Shown piece after piece: positions 6,591 to 12,853 of a DNA stretch of 12,853 bases; the first letter of the stretch is position 1; the number at the start of each line of letters is the position of its first letter. The DNA is taken from positions 1 through 12,853 of the forward strand of contig CAIYSK010000187.1 in assembly GCA_903928835.1 (NCBI GenBank), given 5' to 3'. The translations under genes were made by a program, and so were the position numbers. Origin of the DNA: an uncultured cyanobacterium (GTDB lineage Bacteria; Cyanobacteriota; Cyanobacteriia; PCC-6307; Cyanobiaceae). The notes beneath the pieces were generated by a model. The model saw only the letters and a program-made list of their open reading frames with translations. It did not search any database and was not told the DNA's origin.

Positions 6591-7463
6591 GTGACGCTGG
6601 GCGGAGCAGATTTGCATCTTGGATATCGGCGGGTTTTGTACAGCTGTGGGCCCGTGCTTATCATTCTCAGCCACCTGGGCTGCCTGATCCTCGTTTTCAC
6701 GGGCCTAGGCCTGGGTGCGGCGCTTTGGGCCCTTGGGCTCTATGCCATCAGGATGCTTGCCACCACGGCGATCTACCACCGCCTCATTACCCATGGCAGC
6801 TATAAGGCCCCTAAGCCGGTGGCCTGGGTTGGTTCCCTGGTGGCGGCCTCGGCGGGCCAAATGGGGCCGAGCTGGTGGAAAGCCCACCATCTGCAACATC
6901 ACCGCCATGTGGATACGGATGCCGATCCCCACACCCCCCTGGCGCCGACTGGGGGCCTGAGGGGGTTTTGGCGTTCCCAGGCCGGTTGGCTGCTGTCCTC
7001 CAGCTTCTTCCCCGAGAGCTTGCCTGCGGATGTGGAGGCCGATCCGGTGCTGCGCGCGATCGATCGTCTCCATTTCGTACCCATGGTCGCCTTGGCGGCG
7101 CTCTCGTGGCAGATCGGTGGCTGGCCCTGGTTGGGGGCCTTTTGCCTGAGTACCACGCTCCTCTACCACGGGGTGGCGAGTGTGAATTCCGTGGCCCACC
7201 TGGCGGGTAGCCAGCCCTTTGCCACAGGGGATGCAAGCCGCAACAACGGTTGGGTGGCCTTGATCACCCTGGGCGAGGGATGGCACAACCTGCACCACGC
7301 CTTTCAAGGGTCCGTGCGCCAGGGGTTCACCCTCCGCCAGGGGGATGTGCAACTGCTCCCAGATCCCACCTATCGCTTTATCCGACTTCTTCAATGGTGG
7401 GGCTGGGCCAGCGATCTGCGCATTCCTTCCCGCCGGGCCCTGCTGGCCCGGGCGGCGAGTTAG
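6591..7463 (+). CDS. Delta-9-type acyl-lipid/acyl-CoA fatty acid desaturase
   Basis: Membrane di-iron desaturase that introduces a cis double bond into fatty acyl chains; in cyanobacteria such DesC-type enzymes act on membrane lipids with ferredoxin as electron donor. The three histidine boxes are complete: HRLITH (63-68), HHLQHH followed by RH (99-106), and GWHNLHH (230-236). WWKAHH before box two and DADPHTP after it are characteristic. Hydrophobic segments near 20-50, 76-90 and 163-195 fit the usual four-helix layout. The 290-residue length is normal to slightly short. The start is uncertain: GTG at 6591 is only 2 bp from the divergent gene's start. An internal TTG (6636) or GTG (6654) would leave room for a promoter, and the protein would still begin just before the first membrane helix. 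Confidence 0.92.
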   Translation: MTLGGADLHLGYRRVLYSCGPVLIILSHLGCLILVFTGLGLGAALWALGLYAIRMLATTAIYHRLITHGSYKAPKPVAWVGSLVAASAGQMGPSWWKAHHLQHHRHVDTDADPHTPLAPTGGLRGFWRSQAGWLLSSSFFPESLPADVEADPVLRAIDRLHFVPMVALAALSWQIGGWPWLGAFCLSTTLLYHGVASVNSVAHLAGSQPFATGDASRNNGWVALITLGEGWHNLHHAFQGSVRQGFTLRQGDVQLLPDPTYRFIRLLQWWGWASDLRIPSRRALLARAAS

Positions 7464-7486
7464 GGCCCCATTGGGTTTCGCCCATT

Positions 7487-7512
7487 AAAAAACCGCCCCT
7501 GGGGGGACGGTT
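7487..7512 (-). terminator. Rho-independent terminator of the RRM gene
   Basis: On the minus strand a GC-rich stem (arms 7503-7512 and 7491-7499, nine pairs with one bulged base at 7507 and a 3-nt loop) runs directly into six U residues (complement of 7487-7492). It lies about 50 nt after the RRM stop codon and 24 nt after the convergent desaturase stop. On the plus strand there is no T-run after the stem, so it should serve mainly the RRM gene. Confidence 0.75.
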
Positions 7513-7527
7513 AAAGATTGCTTGCTG

Positions 7528-7544
7528 GGGGCTCATTGAGCCCC
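7528..7544 (-). other. Perfect short hairpin between RRM stop and terminator
   Basis: GGGGCTC (7528-7534) and GAGCCCC (7538-7544) form a perfect 7-bp stem with a 3-nt loop, 17 nt beyond the RRM stop on the minus strand. No T-run follows in either direction. It could be a 3'-UTR stabilising hairpin or part of a tandem terminator with 7487-7512. Confidence 0.5.
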
Positions 7545-7560
7545 GGCATCAGAACTGGGC

Positions 7561-7941
7561 TCAGTAACGACCGCCGCCGCCACCGCCGCCACCGCCGTAG
7601 CCGCCGCCACCACCACGGTTGCCGCCGCCACCGCCGCCGTAGCCGCCGCCACCACCACGGTTGCCGCCGCCGCCGTAGCCGCCGCCACCACCACCGCCTC
7701 CGCGGGGCTCAGCTTTGTTCACCCGGATGGCGCGGCCCATCCACTCCACATCCTGGAGGTCTTCAATTGCCTTGGCTTCTTCAGCCTCGTTTGCCATCTC
7801 AACGAAGGCGAAACCACGCTTGCGGCCGGTGTCGCGGTCGAGGGGGAGGCTGCACTTGCTCACTTGGCCGTATTGGCTGAACAGGTGTTGCACATCTTCC
7901 GCTTCGGCGTCGAAGGAAAGATTGCCGACGTAAATGGTCAT
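7561..7941 (-). CDS. Glycine-rich RRM-type RNA-binding protein (Rbp)
   Basis: A single RRM domain followed by a glycine tail, the standard layout of cyanobacterial Rbp proteins. RNP2 is IYVGNL (3-8) and RNP1 is KRGFAFVEM (41-49), both with their aromatic RNA-contacting residues. The tail from 81 to 126 is nearly all glycine, punctuated by YGGGG and NR, and ends in RY. Cyanobacterial relatives are often cold-induced and some help localise photosynthetic mRNAs; whether that applies here cannot be read from the sequence. The ATG at 7941 begins MTIYVGNL, the usual N-terminus. The gene converges with the desaturase, has its own intrinsic terminator, and diverges from the Nif11-like gene across about 210 bp that should hold both promoters; I could not define either. 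Confidence 0.95.
   Translation of the reverse strand: MTIYVGNLSFDAEAEDVQHLFSQYGQVSKCSLPLDRDTGRKRGFAFVEMANEAEEAKAIEDLQDVEWMGRAIRVNKAEPRGGGGGGGGYGGGGNRGGGGGYGGGGGGNRGGGGGYGGGGGGGGGRY
7598..7662 (-). repeat. Tandem repeat in the glycine tail of the RRM gene
   Basis: A 23-bp block at 7598-7620 recurs identically at 7640-7662, a 42-bp (14-codon) period, with a partial third copy starting near 7676. It encodes the alternating YGGGG/NRGGGGG units. The identity at DNA level suggests recent slippage or unequal exchange rather than only amino-acid bias, although the sequence is of very low complexity. Confidence 0.75.
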
Positions 7942-8152
7942 GAACTCAGAAACTACTCAGAGAAAACTATGAAGCGATCCGTCGATGGCCCAAGAGAAAG
8001 TGGTCAGCTCGCTAAAGAGAAATCTTTGAATCACTCACCACCCTACTGCCCAACATGGCGATAGGGGGCTCGGTTTCGCAAAGCGGTTTTTGGGAGTGCT
8101 GCCAAAGACCAATTTTGTGGCTAGGGATGGAACGAACCAAGTCTGTGGCTCC

Positions 8153-8317
8153 ATGTCGAAATCCCAGTTGAACGCCTTCATGGTCAAAGTTGGCGCCAAC
8201 GCCGGCCTCAAAACCAAGGTGGACGCTGCCAATAGCGCCGACGATGTGGTGGCCTTAGCCCTGGAGGAAGGCCATCTGTTCTCAGCTGCAACCTGGACCC
8301 GGTTGCAGCGCGGTTGA
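8153..8317 (+). CDS. Stand-alone Nif11-domain small protein
   Basis: The 54-residue product begins MSKSQLNAFMVKVGANAGL and continues KTKVDAANSADDVVALALEEG and HLFSAATWTR, which is the two-helix Nif11 pattern: S-x-x-Q-L-x-x-F near the start, then A-x-x-A-D-D-V-V-A-L-A-x-x-x-G. Nif11 domains act as leader peptides for ribosomally made peptide products, or occur alone with unknown roles, and are numerous in cyanobacteria. Here the protein stops right after the domain, with no Gly-Gly cleavage site and no Cys/Ser/Thr-rich core, and no lanthipeptide synthetase or export gene is nearby, so a precursor role is unlikely. The frame also opens from a TTG at 8090, but the ATG at 8153 gives the exact family N-terminus. 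A perfect inverted repeat overlaps its last codons. Confidence 0.78.
   Translation: MSKSQLNAFMVKVGANAGLKTKVDAANSADDVVALALEEGHLFSAATWTRLQRG
8285..8309 (+). repeat. Perfect 9-bp inverted repeat at the 3' end of the Nif11-like gene
   Basis: GCTGCAACC (8285-8293) and GGTTGCAGC (8301-8309) are exact reverse complements around a 7-nt loop, inside the last codons of the Nif11-like gene, which stops at 8317. There is no T-run downstream, so it is not a standard terminator. It may form an RNA stem that limits readthrough into, or protects the mRNA upstream of, the permease gene. Confidence 0.6.
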
Positions 8318-8333
8318 GTTGGTGATTGCCTAA

Positions 8334-8339
8334 GGGAGG
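8334..8339 (+). promoter_or_regulatory. Shine-Dalgarno-like GGGAGG ahead of the permease gene
   Basis: GGGAGG is the strongest ribosome-binding-like motif in this gap. It abuts a TTG at 8340 (too close), lies 12 nt from a TTG at 8352 and 15 nt from the ATG at 8355. It therefore favours a start at 8352 or 8355 over 8340, though the spacing to the ATG is long; AAGGG at 8347-8351 could serve instead. Confidence 0.4.
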
Positions 8340-8354
8340 TTGTCCCAAGGGTTG

Positions 8355-8975
8355 ATGGATCAGCACGGTTGGCGGGGGGTGCTTCGTGCGGTTGAGCGGG
8401 ATGGCATCCGTTGTGGGTCGCCGGTGCTGCTGGCCGGTTTTGTCGCTGGGGCCGGCCTAGCCGAAGTGGCGGCAGGCCCCTTGGGCATGGCCAGTCGCAC
8501 GATCTGTGAGCTAGTGATCCTGCTGGTGTTGCAGGTGGCTGGCCCGGTGTTGGTTGTGTTGCTCGCCCTTGTCCAGTTGGGCCCCCTTTGGCTCGAGCAA
8601 GTTCAGCAGCAGGGGCTGCGGGCCTGGCGCGTGGCTGTGCCCGCGGCGGCGATCCTGGCGCCCCTTCTCCTCACCCTGTTTCTGGTGGCTGCTTTGGTGA
8701 GTGGAGCCATGTTCACCCCCAGGGCTGATTTGATGGGGGAGGTGGGTGATGTGCTCTCCGGACTCCAGGTGGGTGATCTGGTAATCACCTGGATTCGGGC
8801 CAGTGTCTTTTTTGCGATTGTCTGCGCCTGGTGTCTGCGCCAATGCGAACGGGGGTTATTGCGCCAGGCTCCCCCGGGCGTGATCGTGAGTGAACTGTTT
8901 AGTCACGGCATTGTTGTGATCCTGGTGCTGAAGCTGGTTTGGCTGGTGGCTGTGGATCCTTTCAGTTTGGCTTGA
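8355..8975 (+). CDS. Divergent MlaE-like permease of an MCE lipid-transport system
   Basis: The 206-residue product is highly hydrophobic, with membrane segments near 22-40, 49-77, 95-119, 138-162 and 181-201. Its helix order and patches such as QVAGPVLVVLLALVQLG, LQVGDLVITWIRASVFFAIV and SHGIVVILVLKLVW line up by eye with MlaE/TGD1 permeases (typical RELGPVLTALLVAGRVG, then DLL-GLIKA-FG, then a final SIVLILVLDF-like helix). The strongly conserved ELGTM-x-x-TEQIDAL segment, which faces the ATPase in MlaE, is missing, apparently with a deletion of about nine residues. The protein is also shorter than the usual 250 or so residues. The MCE protein gene follows after 4 nt, which supports the assignment. 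Start chosen at the ATG 8355. Alternatives are a degenerate MlaE paralogue or an unrelated membrane protein that happens to accompany an MCE protein. Confidence 0.6.
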   Translation: MDQHGWRGVLRAVERDGIRCGSPVLLAGFVAGAGLAEVAAGPLGMASRTICELVILLVLQVAGPVLVVLLALVQLGPLWLEQVQQQGLRAWRVAVPAAAILAPLLLTLFLVAALVSGAMFTPRADLMGEVGDVLSGLQVGDLVITWIRASVFFAIVCAWCLRQCERGLLRQAPPGVIVSELFSHGIVVILVLKLVWLVAVDPFSLA

Positions 8976-8979
8976 CACC

Positions 8980-9747
8980 ATGGAAGAACGTCGTGGCTAC
9001 TGGGCTTTTATCGGCTTCGCGGGTTTCCTCTCCCTGGCCATGGTTGTGGGTCTTGGCCGCGAACAGCACTGGGGCGAGCGCTCCCAAGAGGTGCAGTTGG
9101 TGACCCCAACTGCTGCGGGTTTGCGAACGGGGATTGATGTGCGCATCTCGGGCCTGCCCGTGGGTCAAGTGGTGGGGCTGGAGATGGAGCCCAATGCCAG
9201 CGTGCGGGTTCGGATGAAAGTGTTCAATCCCTACAGACGGTTGATTGGGCCCAAGAGTGTGGCGAGTCAGGGCATCGATGGTTTTGTGGGCGACCACTTC
9301 ATTGCCATCAGTGCCGATCCCCAACCCCCATCGGCACCCTTGACGCAGGGTGCAGTGCGGTTGCCCTATACCCAGCCCGTGGATTTCACCAGCTTGCTGG
9401 AGCAGTTGGTGGAAACCCAGGTGGCGCTGCAAGGCGCCCTAAGCAAGATTGGCGCTGTGGCAGAGAAGGATCTACCGGGTGCCCTCGGGGACATCCGGCG
9501 CACGATGGCCGGCGTGCACCAGCTCTCCACCACCCTCAATCGGGAGGTGGATGGGATTGGCCCCCAGCTCAAGACAACCCTGAAAACGATTGATCGCACC
9601 GGTGATAGTGCGACCGAGCTGATGAAAACCACCAACCCTTTGCTGGCACCCACCCTCAAGGATGTCCAGGGATTGGCGGCCTCCACCAACCGGCTGCTTC
9701 ACGAGCTGTTCGGCTCGGGCTGGCTGAACCAAGTGCCCGCCCCCTAG
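8980..9747 (+). CDS. MCE/MlaD family lipid-binding protein
   Basis: MCE proteins form rings or tubes that shuttle lipids between membranes; in chloroplasts and cyanobacteria the TGD2-like member works with a permease (TGD1/MlaE) and an ATPase (TGD3/MlaF). The 255-residue product has one N-terminal membrane helix (about 8-25), an MCE domain (about 36-117) containing TAAGLRTGIDVRISGLPVGQV and VASQGIDGFVGDHFIAIS, and then a long helical region (about 137-245) ending in SGWLNQVP. That is the usual single-MCE layout with a shortish tail. The ATG lies 4 nt after the permease stop, so the two are probably translated as a pair. No ATPase gene is adjacent. The stop TAG overlaps the convergent channel gene's stop through a CTAG palindrome. 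Confidence 0.87.
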   Translation: MEERRGYWAFIGFAGFLSLAMVVGLGREQHWGERSQEVQLVTPTAAGLRTGIDVRISGLPVGQVVGLEMEPNASVRVRMKVFNPYRRLIGPKSVASQGIDGFVGDHFIAISADPQPPSAPLTQGAVRLPYTQPVDFTSLLEQLVETQVALQGALSKIGAVAEKDLPGALGDIRRTMAGVHQLSTTLNREVDGIGPQLKTTLKTIDRTGDSATELMKTTNPLLAPTLKDVQGLAASTNRLLHELFGSGWLNQVPAP

Positions 9748-10844
9748 CCAGCCATGGGGTCGACCCCAATCAGCGCCGGGCCCAGCAGTTGGCTGACCCG
9801 ATCCAGCTGGTCTTTGCTGCCCATCACCACCAGCATTTGACCAGGGGCCAGGCAGACGTCGCTGCCGGGGTTGGCGATCAGGTTGCGAGGGCCATCGCTC
9901 GGCCCATCCGTCGTTGGCAGCAAGATCGCCAGCACCATGGCGCCGGTGCGGCGACCCAATTGCACCTCGGCGAGGCTGGCCCCAGCCAGGTTGCCCAGGT
10001 CTTGCCGGTTGTCGCTGAGCCGGAATTCCTCAACTTCGCAATCCGAGCCCGCCAGCAGATCCATGAAGGTGACGGCCAAGGGGCGGAGGGCCGTTGCCGC
10101 CATGGTGCGGCCCCCACTGACATAGGGGCTCACCACCTGGTCTGCGCCGGCAAGGCGCAACTTTCGCTCGGCTTCTTCACTATCGGATCGGGCGATCAGC
10201 CGGCACTGGGGAGCGAGGCCGCGGGCGCTGAGCACCACATACAAATTGGCGGCGTTGCTGGAGAGGGCGGCCACCAGGGACCGGCACCGGTGAATGCCCG
10301 CTTCCAGGAGGGTTTCGTCGAGGGTGGCGTCTGCCATCAGCACCGGTAGGCCCCGTTCCTCTGCCGCCTGGCGGCGTTCTGGATCCATCTCCACCACCAG
10401 AAAGGGCACCCCCTCCCGGGCCAGTTGTTCGCCGATCTCCCGGCCGATGCGGCCATAGCCGCAGAGGATCACGTGGTTTTGCATGGTGGAGAGCCAGCGG
10501 AGGTAGCGGCGCTCGCGCAGGCGCCGAAAGTAGCCGGATTCAGAGAGGCCCAGGATCGCCTGGATGGTGAATTGCACCACCACCAGGCCGCCCATCAAGG
10601 AGAGGGCTGTGACCGCGCGGCCTGCCCCGGTGAGGATTTGGGTATGGGGATCGCTAAAACCCAGGGTGCTGAGCGTGATCAACACCATCCAGTAGCAATC
10701 GCCCCAGTCCCACCCTTGGGTTAGCCGGTAACCCAAGGCGGCCGCATTGACCAAGAGCACCAGGGCTAGGGGGGCCTGCCAGGGGCGCAGAAGCTGGCGG
10801 GATGGGGGTCGCCGTCGCCTTCGACGCCAGAACTTCAAGGCCAT
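9744..10844 (-). CDS. Two-TM potassium-channel-like protein with RCK (TrkA-N/TrkA-C) domains
   Basis: The 366-residue product has an Arg-rich cytoplasmic start (RRRRRR), a first membrane helix (about 24-42), a pore loop WDWGDCYWMVLITLSTLGFSD (45-65), and a second helix (about 73-99). After that comes an NAD-binding-type RCK_N fold starting VILCGYGRIGREIG (125-138) with the strand-end acid in LVVEMD (149-154), and an RCK_C region from about 265 to 345. This is the MthK-type layout, in which ligand binding to the RCK ring opens the pore. The filter reads TLGFSD where potassium channels usually have TVGYGD, so ion selectivity is uncertain. The ATG at 10844 lies 80 bp after the RND pump stop on the same strand, so cotranscription is possible. 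Confidence 0.86.
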   Translation of the reverse strand: MALKFWRRRRRRPPSRQLLRPWQAPLALVLLVNAAALGYRLTQGWDWGDCYWMVLITLSTLGFSDPHTQILTGAGRAVTALSLMGGLVVVQFTIQAILGLSESGYFRRLRERRYLRWLSTMQNHVILCGYGRIGREIGEQLAREGVPFLVVEMDPERRQAAEERGLPVLMADATLDETLLEAGIHRCRSLVAALSSNAANLYVVLSARGLAPQCRLIARSDSEEAERKLRLAGADQVVSPYVSGGRTMAATALRPLAVTFMDLLAGSDCEVEEFRLSDNRQDLGNLAGASLAEVQLGRRTGAMVLAILLPTTDGPSDGPRNLIANPGSDVCLAPGQMLVVMGSKDQLDRVSQLLGPALIGVDPMAG

Positions 10845-10924
10845 TCCACTGCGTTGAGCCTGGTGGATCTGGATCCGAAGTTCCAGATCGCTCTATTGCA
10901 GCGTAAGTGGCCAGCCAAAGAGGT

Positions 10925-12853
10925 TCAGGGTGGGGCTAAACGGCGCATCCAGCCCAGCTCCCAGCTCTTCACGATCCGATAGATCACGGGCACCACAAAC
11001 AGGCTTAATCCCGTGGCCACCAGCAGGCCGAAGAACACCACGGTGCCAATGCTCACCCGGCTGCCGGAACCAAATCCACTGGCAAACAACAGGGGGACAA
11101 ACCCTGCCAAGGCGGAGAACGCGGTCAGCAGGATCGGGCGCAAACGGGCGATGGCGGCCTGGCGGATCGCCAAGTCGAGGGCGAGGCCCTCCTTCAGCCG
11201 TTGGTTGGCAAATTCAACGATCAAGATGCCATTTTTCGCGGCCAGACTCACCAGCACCAGCAGCCCCATCTGACCGTAAACATCGAGGGCCAGGCCCCGG
11301 GCGGCCAGGCCCAGCCCAGCTCCCAGGAGGGCCAACGGCACCGTGATCAGGATCACAAAGGGATCGAGGAAGCTGTCGTAGAGGGCGGCGAGCACCAGCA
11401 CCATCACCACGATGGCCAGGCCAAAGACGCGGAGGTTGCCGCCACTGGACTTGGCTTCTTCGCGGGCCAGGCCCGCCCAACTGATCTCGGTGCTGCCATT
11501 TCCCATCTCTCTTTGCACCTGCTCGAGCAGGGCAATGGCCTGGCCGCTACTCACCCCTGGCTTGGGGATCGCCCGAATGCTGATGGCGCGGTCCAAACGG
11601 GTGTGGTTGATCGTGGTGGGGCCGCTGCCCCGTTCCACCTCCACCAATTCGGCCAGGGGGATCAGCAGGCCATCGCGGTTTTTGACCTTGAGATCGAGCA
11701 CGTCTTCGGCGTCTCGCCTGCCGGAACCATCCAATTGCACGATCACCTTGCGCACCTGGCCGCTCTCGAAGCTGTCGTTGACGTAATCCGAACCAAAGCT
11801 CGCGCCCAGGGTGTCGATCACCGTGCTGAGATCCACCCCCAGGGATGCCATCTGCAGCCGGTTGGGAACCAGCTGAATCTGTGGGGCCCCGGCGGTGAAG
11901 CGGGTGGAGACCCGATCAAATTGACCGGTGGCCGTGGCGGCTCGAATGAAGGCGCGGGCTTCGGCCTCAAAGCCTTCGAGGGTCATCTGGCCATTGCTGG
12001 TGTCGAGAAGTTCAAGCTCCAGGCCCCCTTCTGAGCTAAAGCCCCGTACGGATGGGGCCTCACTCAGTTGCACCACGGCCCCCCGCACGCTGCGGCGCAA
12101 CTTGGCATTCAGCCGCTCGCCCACGGCCGCCGTGGAGGCTTCTGCGCCATGGCGCGTTTCGATCGGTGCCAGGCGCAGGTAGAAGGTGCCTTTGTTGGGG
12201 CTGCTGTCACCGAAGGAGCGGCCTGCGTAGAAGTTGGCCCGGGTGATGAGGGGCTCGCTGGCCACCGTTTGGCGTACCTGATCCAATACGGCCTGGGTCT
12301 CTTGGATGCCCAGGCCATCGGCCAGGATCACGACCCCCCGCAGCTGGCCATTGTCTTCCTGGGGAATGAAGCTGGTGGGGCGGGTCTGCAACACGATCGC
12401 GGTGAGCACCAGGCCAGCTAGCAGCAGGGCCACTACGCGCCGACGCTGCTGCATCACCCGATCGAGCCAACGGCCGTAGGGCTGCTCGAGGGCCTCCAGA
12501 GCCCGCCTTGGGGGATCAATCCAGCGTGATAGCCACTTCGGTTCTGCCTGGTTGGGCCCCAGCAAACGGCTGGCGGCCACGGGGGTGAAGCTGAGGGCAT
12601 TCAGGGCAGAAAAGCTGATCGAGGCGCTGATCGTGATGGCGATCGGCGCATACAGGCGGCCCAGGCTGCCTGTCAGGCCTAGCACCGGAATGAACACCAC
12701 CACCAACACCAACGAGGTGGCGATCACGGCACCGGAGAGTTCGGCCATGGCTTCGCGGGCCGCCTGGAGAGGGGGCGTACCCCGTTCAAGCCGGCGGCCA
12801 ATGTCTTCGCTCACCACGATGGCGTCATCCACCACCAGGCCGGTGGCCAGCAC
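10925..12853 (-). CDS. RND multidrug efflux transporter, HAE1 (AcrB-like), N-terminal part outside window
   Basis: Inner-membrane proton-driven pump subunit that exports hydrophobic compounds with a periplasmic adaptor and an outer-membrane channel. The visible 642 residues run from TM4 to the C-terminus. The frame is still open at base 12853, so roughly the first 400 residues of a protein of about 1040 lie to the right. The proton-relay aspartates are present in LVVDDAIVV (D9, D10 of the fragment, matching AcrB D407/D408), as is the matching lysine in SLAAKNGILIVEF (K540, AcrB K940). RLRPILLTAF and GSGSRVSIGTVVFFG mark the last helices, and the periplasmic docking and pore regions lie between. 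The GTG at the edge is an internal valine, not a start. Any partner adaptor gene would be upstream, outside the window. It appears intact, without frameshift. Confidence 0.93.
   Translation of the reverse strand: MLATGLVVDDAIVVSEDIGRRLERGTPPLQAAREAMAELSGAVIATSLVLVVVFIPVLGLTGSLGRLYAPIAITISASISFSALNALSFTPVAASRLLGPNQAEPKWLSRWIDPPRRALEALEQPYGRWLDRVMQQRRRVVALLLAGLVLTAIVLQTRPTSFIPQEDNGQLRGVVILADGLGIQETQAVLDQVRQTVASEPLITRANFYAGRSFGDSSPNKGTFYLRLAPIETRHGAEASTAAVGERLNAKLRRSVRGAVVQLSEAPSVRGFSSEGGLELELLDTSNGQMTLEGFEAEARAFIRAATATGQFDRVSTRFTAGAPQIQLVPNRLQMASLGVDLSTVIDTLGASFGSDYVNDSFESGQVRKVIVQLDGSGRRDAEDVLDLKVKNRDGLLIPLAELVEVERGSGPTTINHTRLDRAISIRAIPKPGVSSGQAIALLEQVQREMGNGSTEISWAGLAREEAKSSGGNLRVFGLAIVVMVLVLAALYDSFLDPFVILITVPLALLGAGLGLAARGLALDVYGQMGLLVLVSLAAKNGILIVEFANQRLKEGLALDLAIRQAAIARLRPILLTAFSALAGFVPLLFASGFGSGSRVSIGTVVFFGLLVATGLSLFVVPVIYRIVKSWELGWMRRLAPP

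Noticed and set aside
6705..7394. Minus-strand frame of 229 codons opposite the desaturase
   Set aside because: Antisense to a gene with all three histidine boxes.
7564..7701. Repeat block considered as a CRISPR or intergenic repeat
   Set aside because: It is in frame, encodes the glycine tail of an RRM protein, and has no unique spacers.
8153..8317. Nif11 gene considered as a lanthipeptide precursor
   Set aside because: No cleavage site, no core with Cys/Ser/Thr, and no modification or export genes in the window.
11201..12034. Plus-strand frame of 277 codons opposite the RND pump
   Set aside because: Antisense to a well-conserved transporter; no recognisable features.

Overview
The window looks like part of a chromosome from a GC-rich unicellular cyanobacterium, most likely of the Synechococcus/Cyanobium (picocyanobacterial) type. 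The strongest evidence is a complete photoprotection cassette found only in cyanobacteria: orange carotenoid protein (OCP), a CrtW-type beta-carotene ketolase and fluorescence recovery protein (FRP), in that order on one strand. A glycine-rich RRM protein, a stand-alone Nif11-domain peptide and an acyl-lipid desaturase fit the same host. I see no transposase, integrase, phage gene, CRISPR array, rRNA or tRNA.

Layout, left to right. The window opens inside a membrane-anchored family 2 glycosyltransferase (ends 967), possibly of the carotenoid type. OCP, CrtW and FRP follow (1055-3181) with an overlap and a 10-nt gap, so they look like one transcription unit: ketolase makes the pigment, OCP uses it to quench phycobilisomes in strong light, FRP switches OCP off. 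Next is an unusual two-gene unit (3276-3994): a minimal SepF-fold protein with no membrane-targeting N-terminus, 5 nt ahead of a small cupin-like protein. On the opposite strand, reading leftward from 6588, are an aminoglycoside-phosphotransferase-like/P-loop kinase fusion and an isopenicillin-N-synthase-type 2-oxoglutarate/Fe(II) oxygenase. A delta-9-type fatty acid desaturase diverges from that pair at 6591.

The right half holds an RRM protein with an expanded glycine tail (minus strand, with an intrinsic terminator after it), a 54-residue Nif11-like peptide, and a two-gene lipid-transport unit (8355-9747). The latter pairs a very divergent MlaE-like permease with a short MCE/MlaD protein and has no adjacent ATPase. 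Convergent to this, sharing a CTAG palindrome as both stop codons, is a two-TM potassium-channel-like protein with an RCK/TrkA-N domain and an atypical pore sequence. Upstream of it on the same strand is the C-terminal part of an RND (HAE1) efflux pump that runs off the right edge.

The best candidates for something not well described are the SepF-like/cupin pair beside the OCP cassette and the MlaE-like permease that appears to lack the segment that normally contacts the ATPase. Both rest on reading motifs by eye, without database searches.
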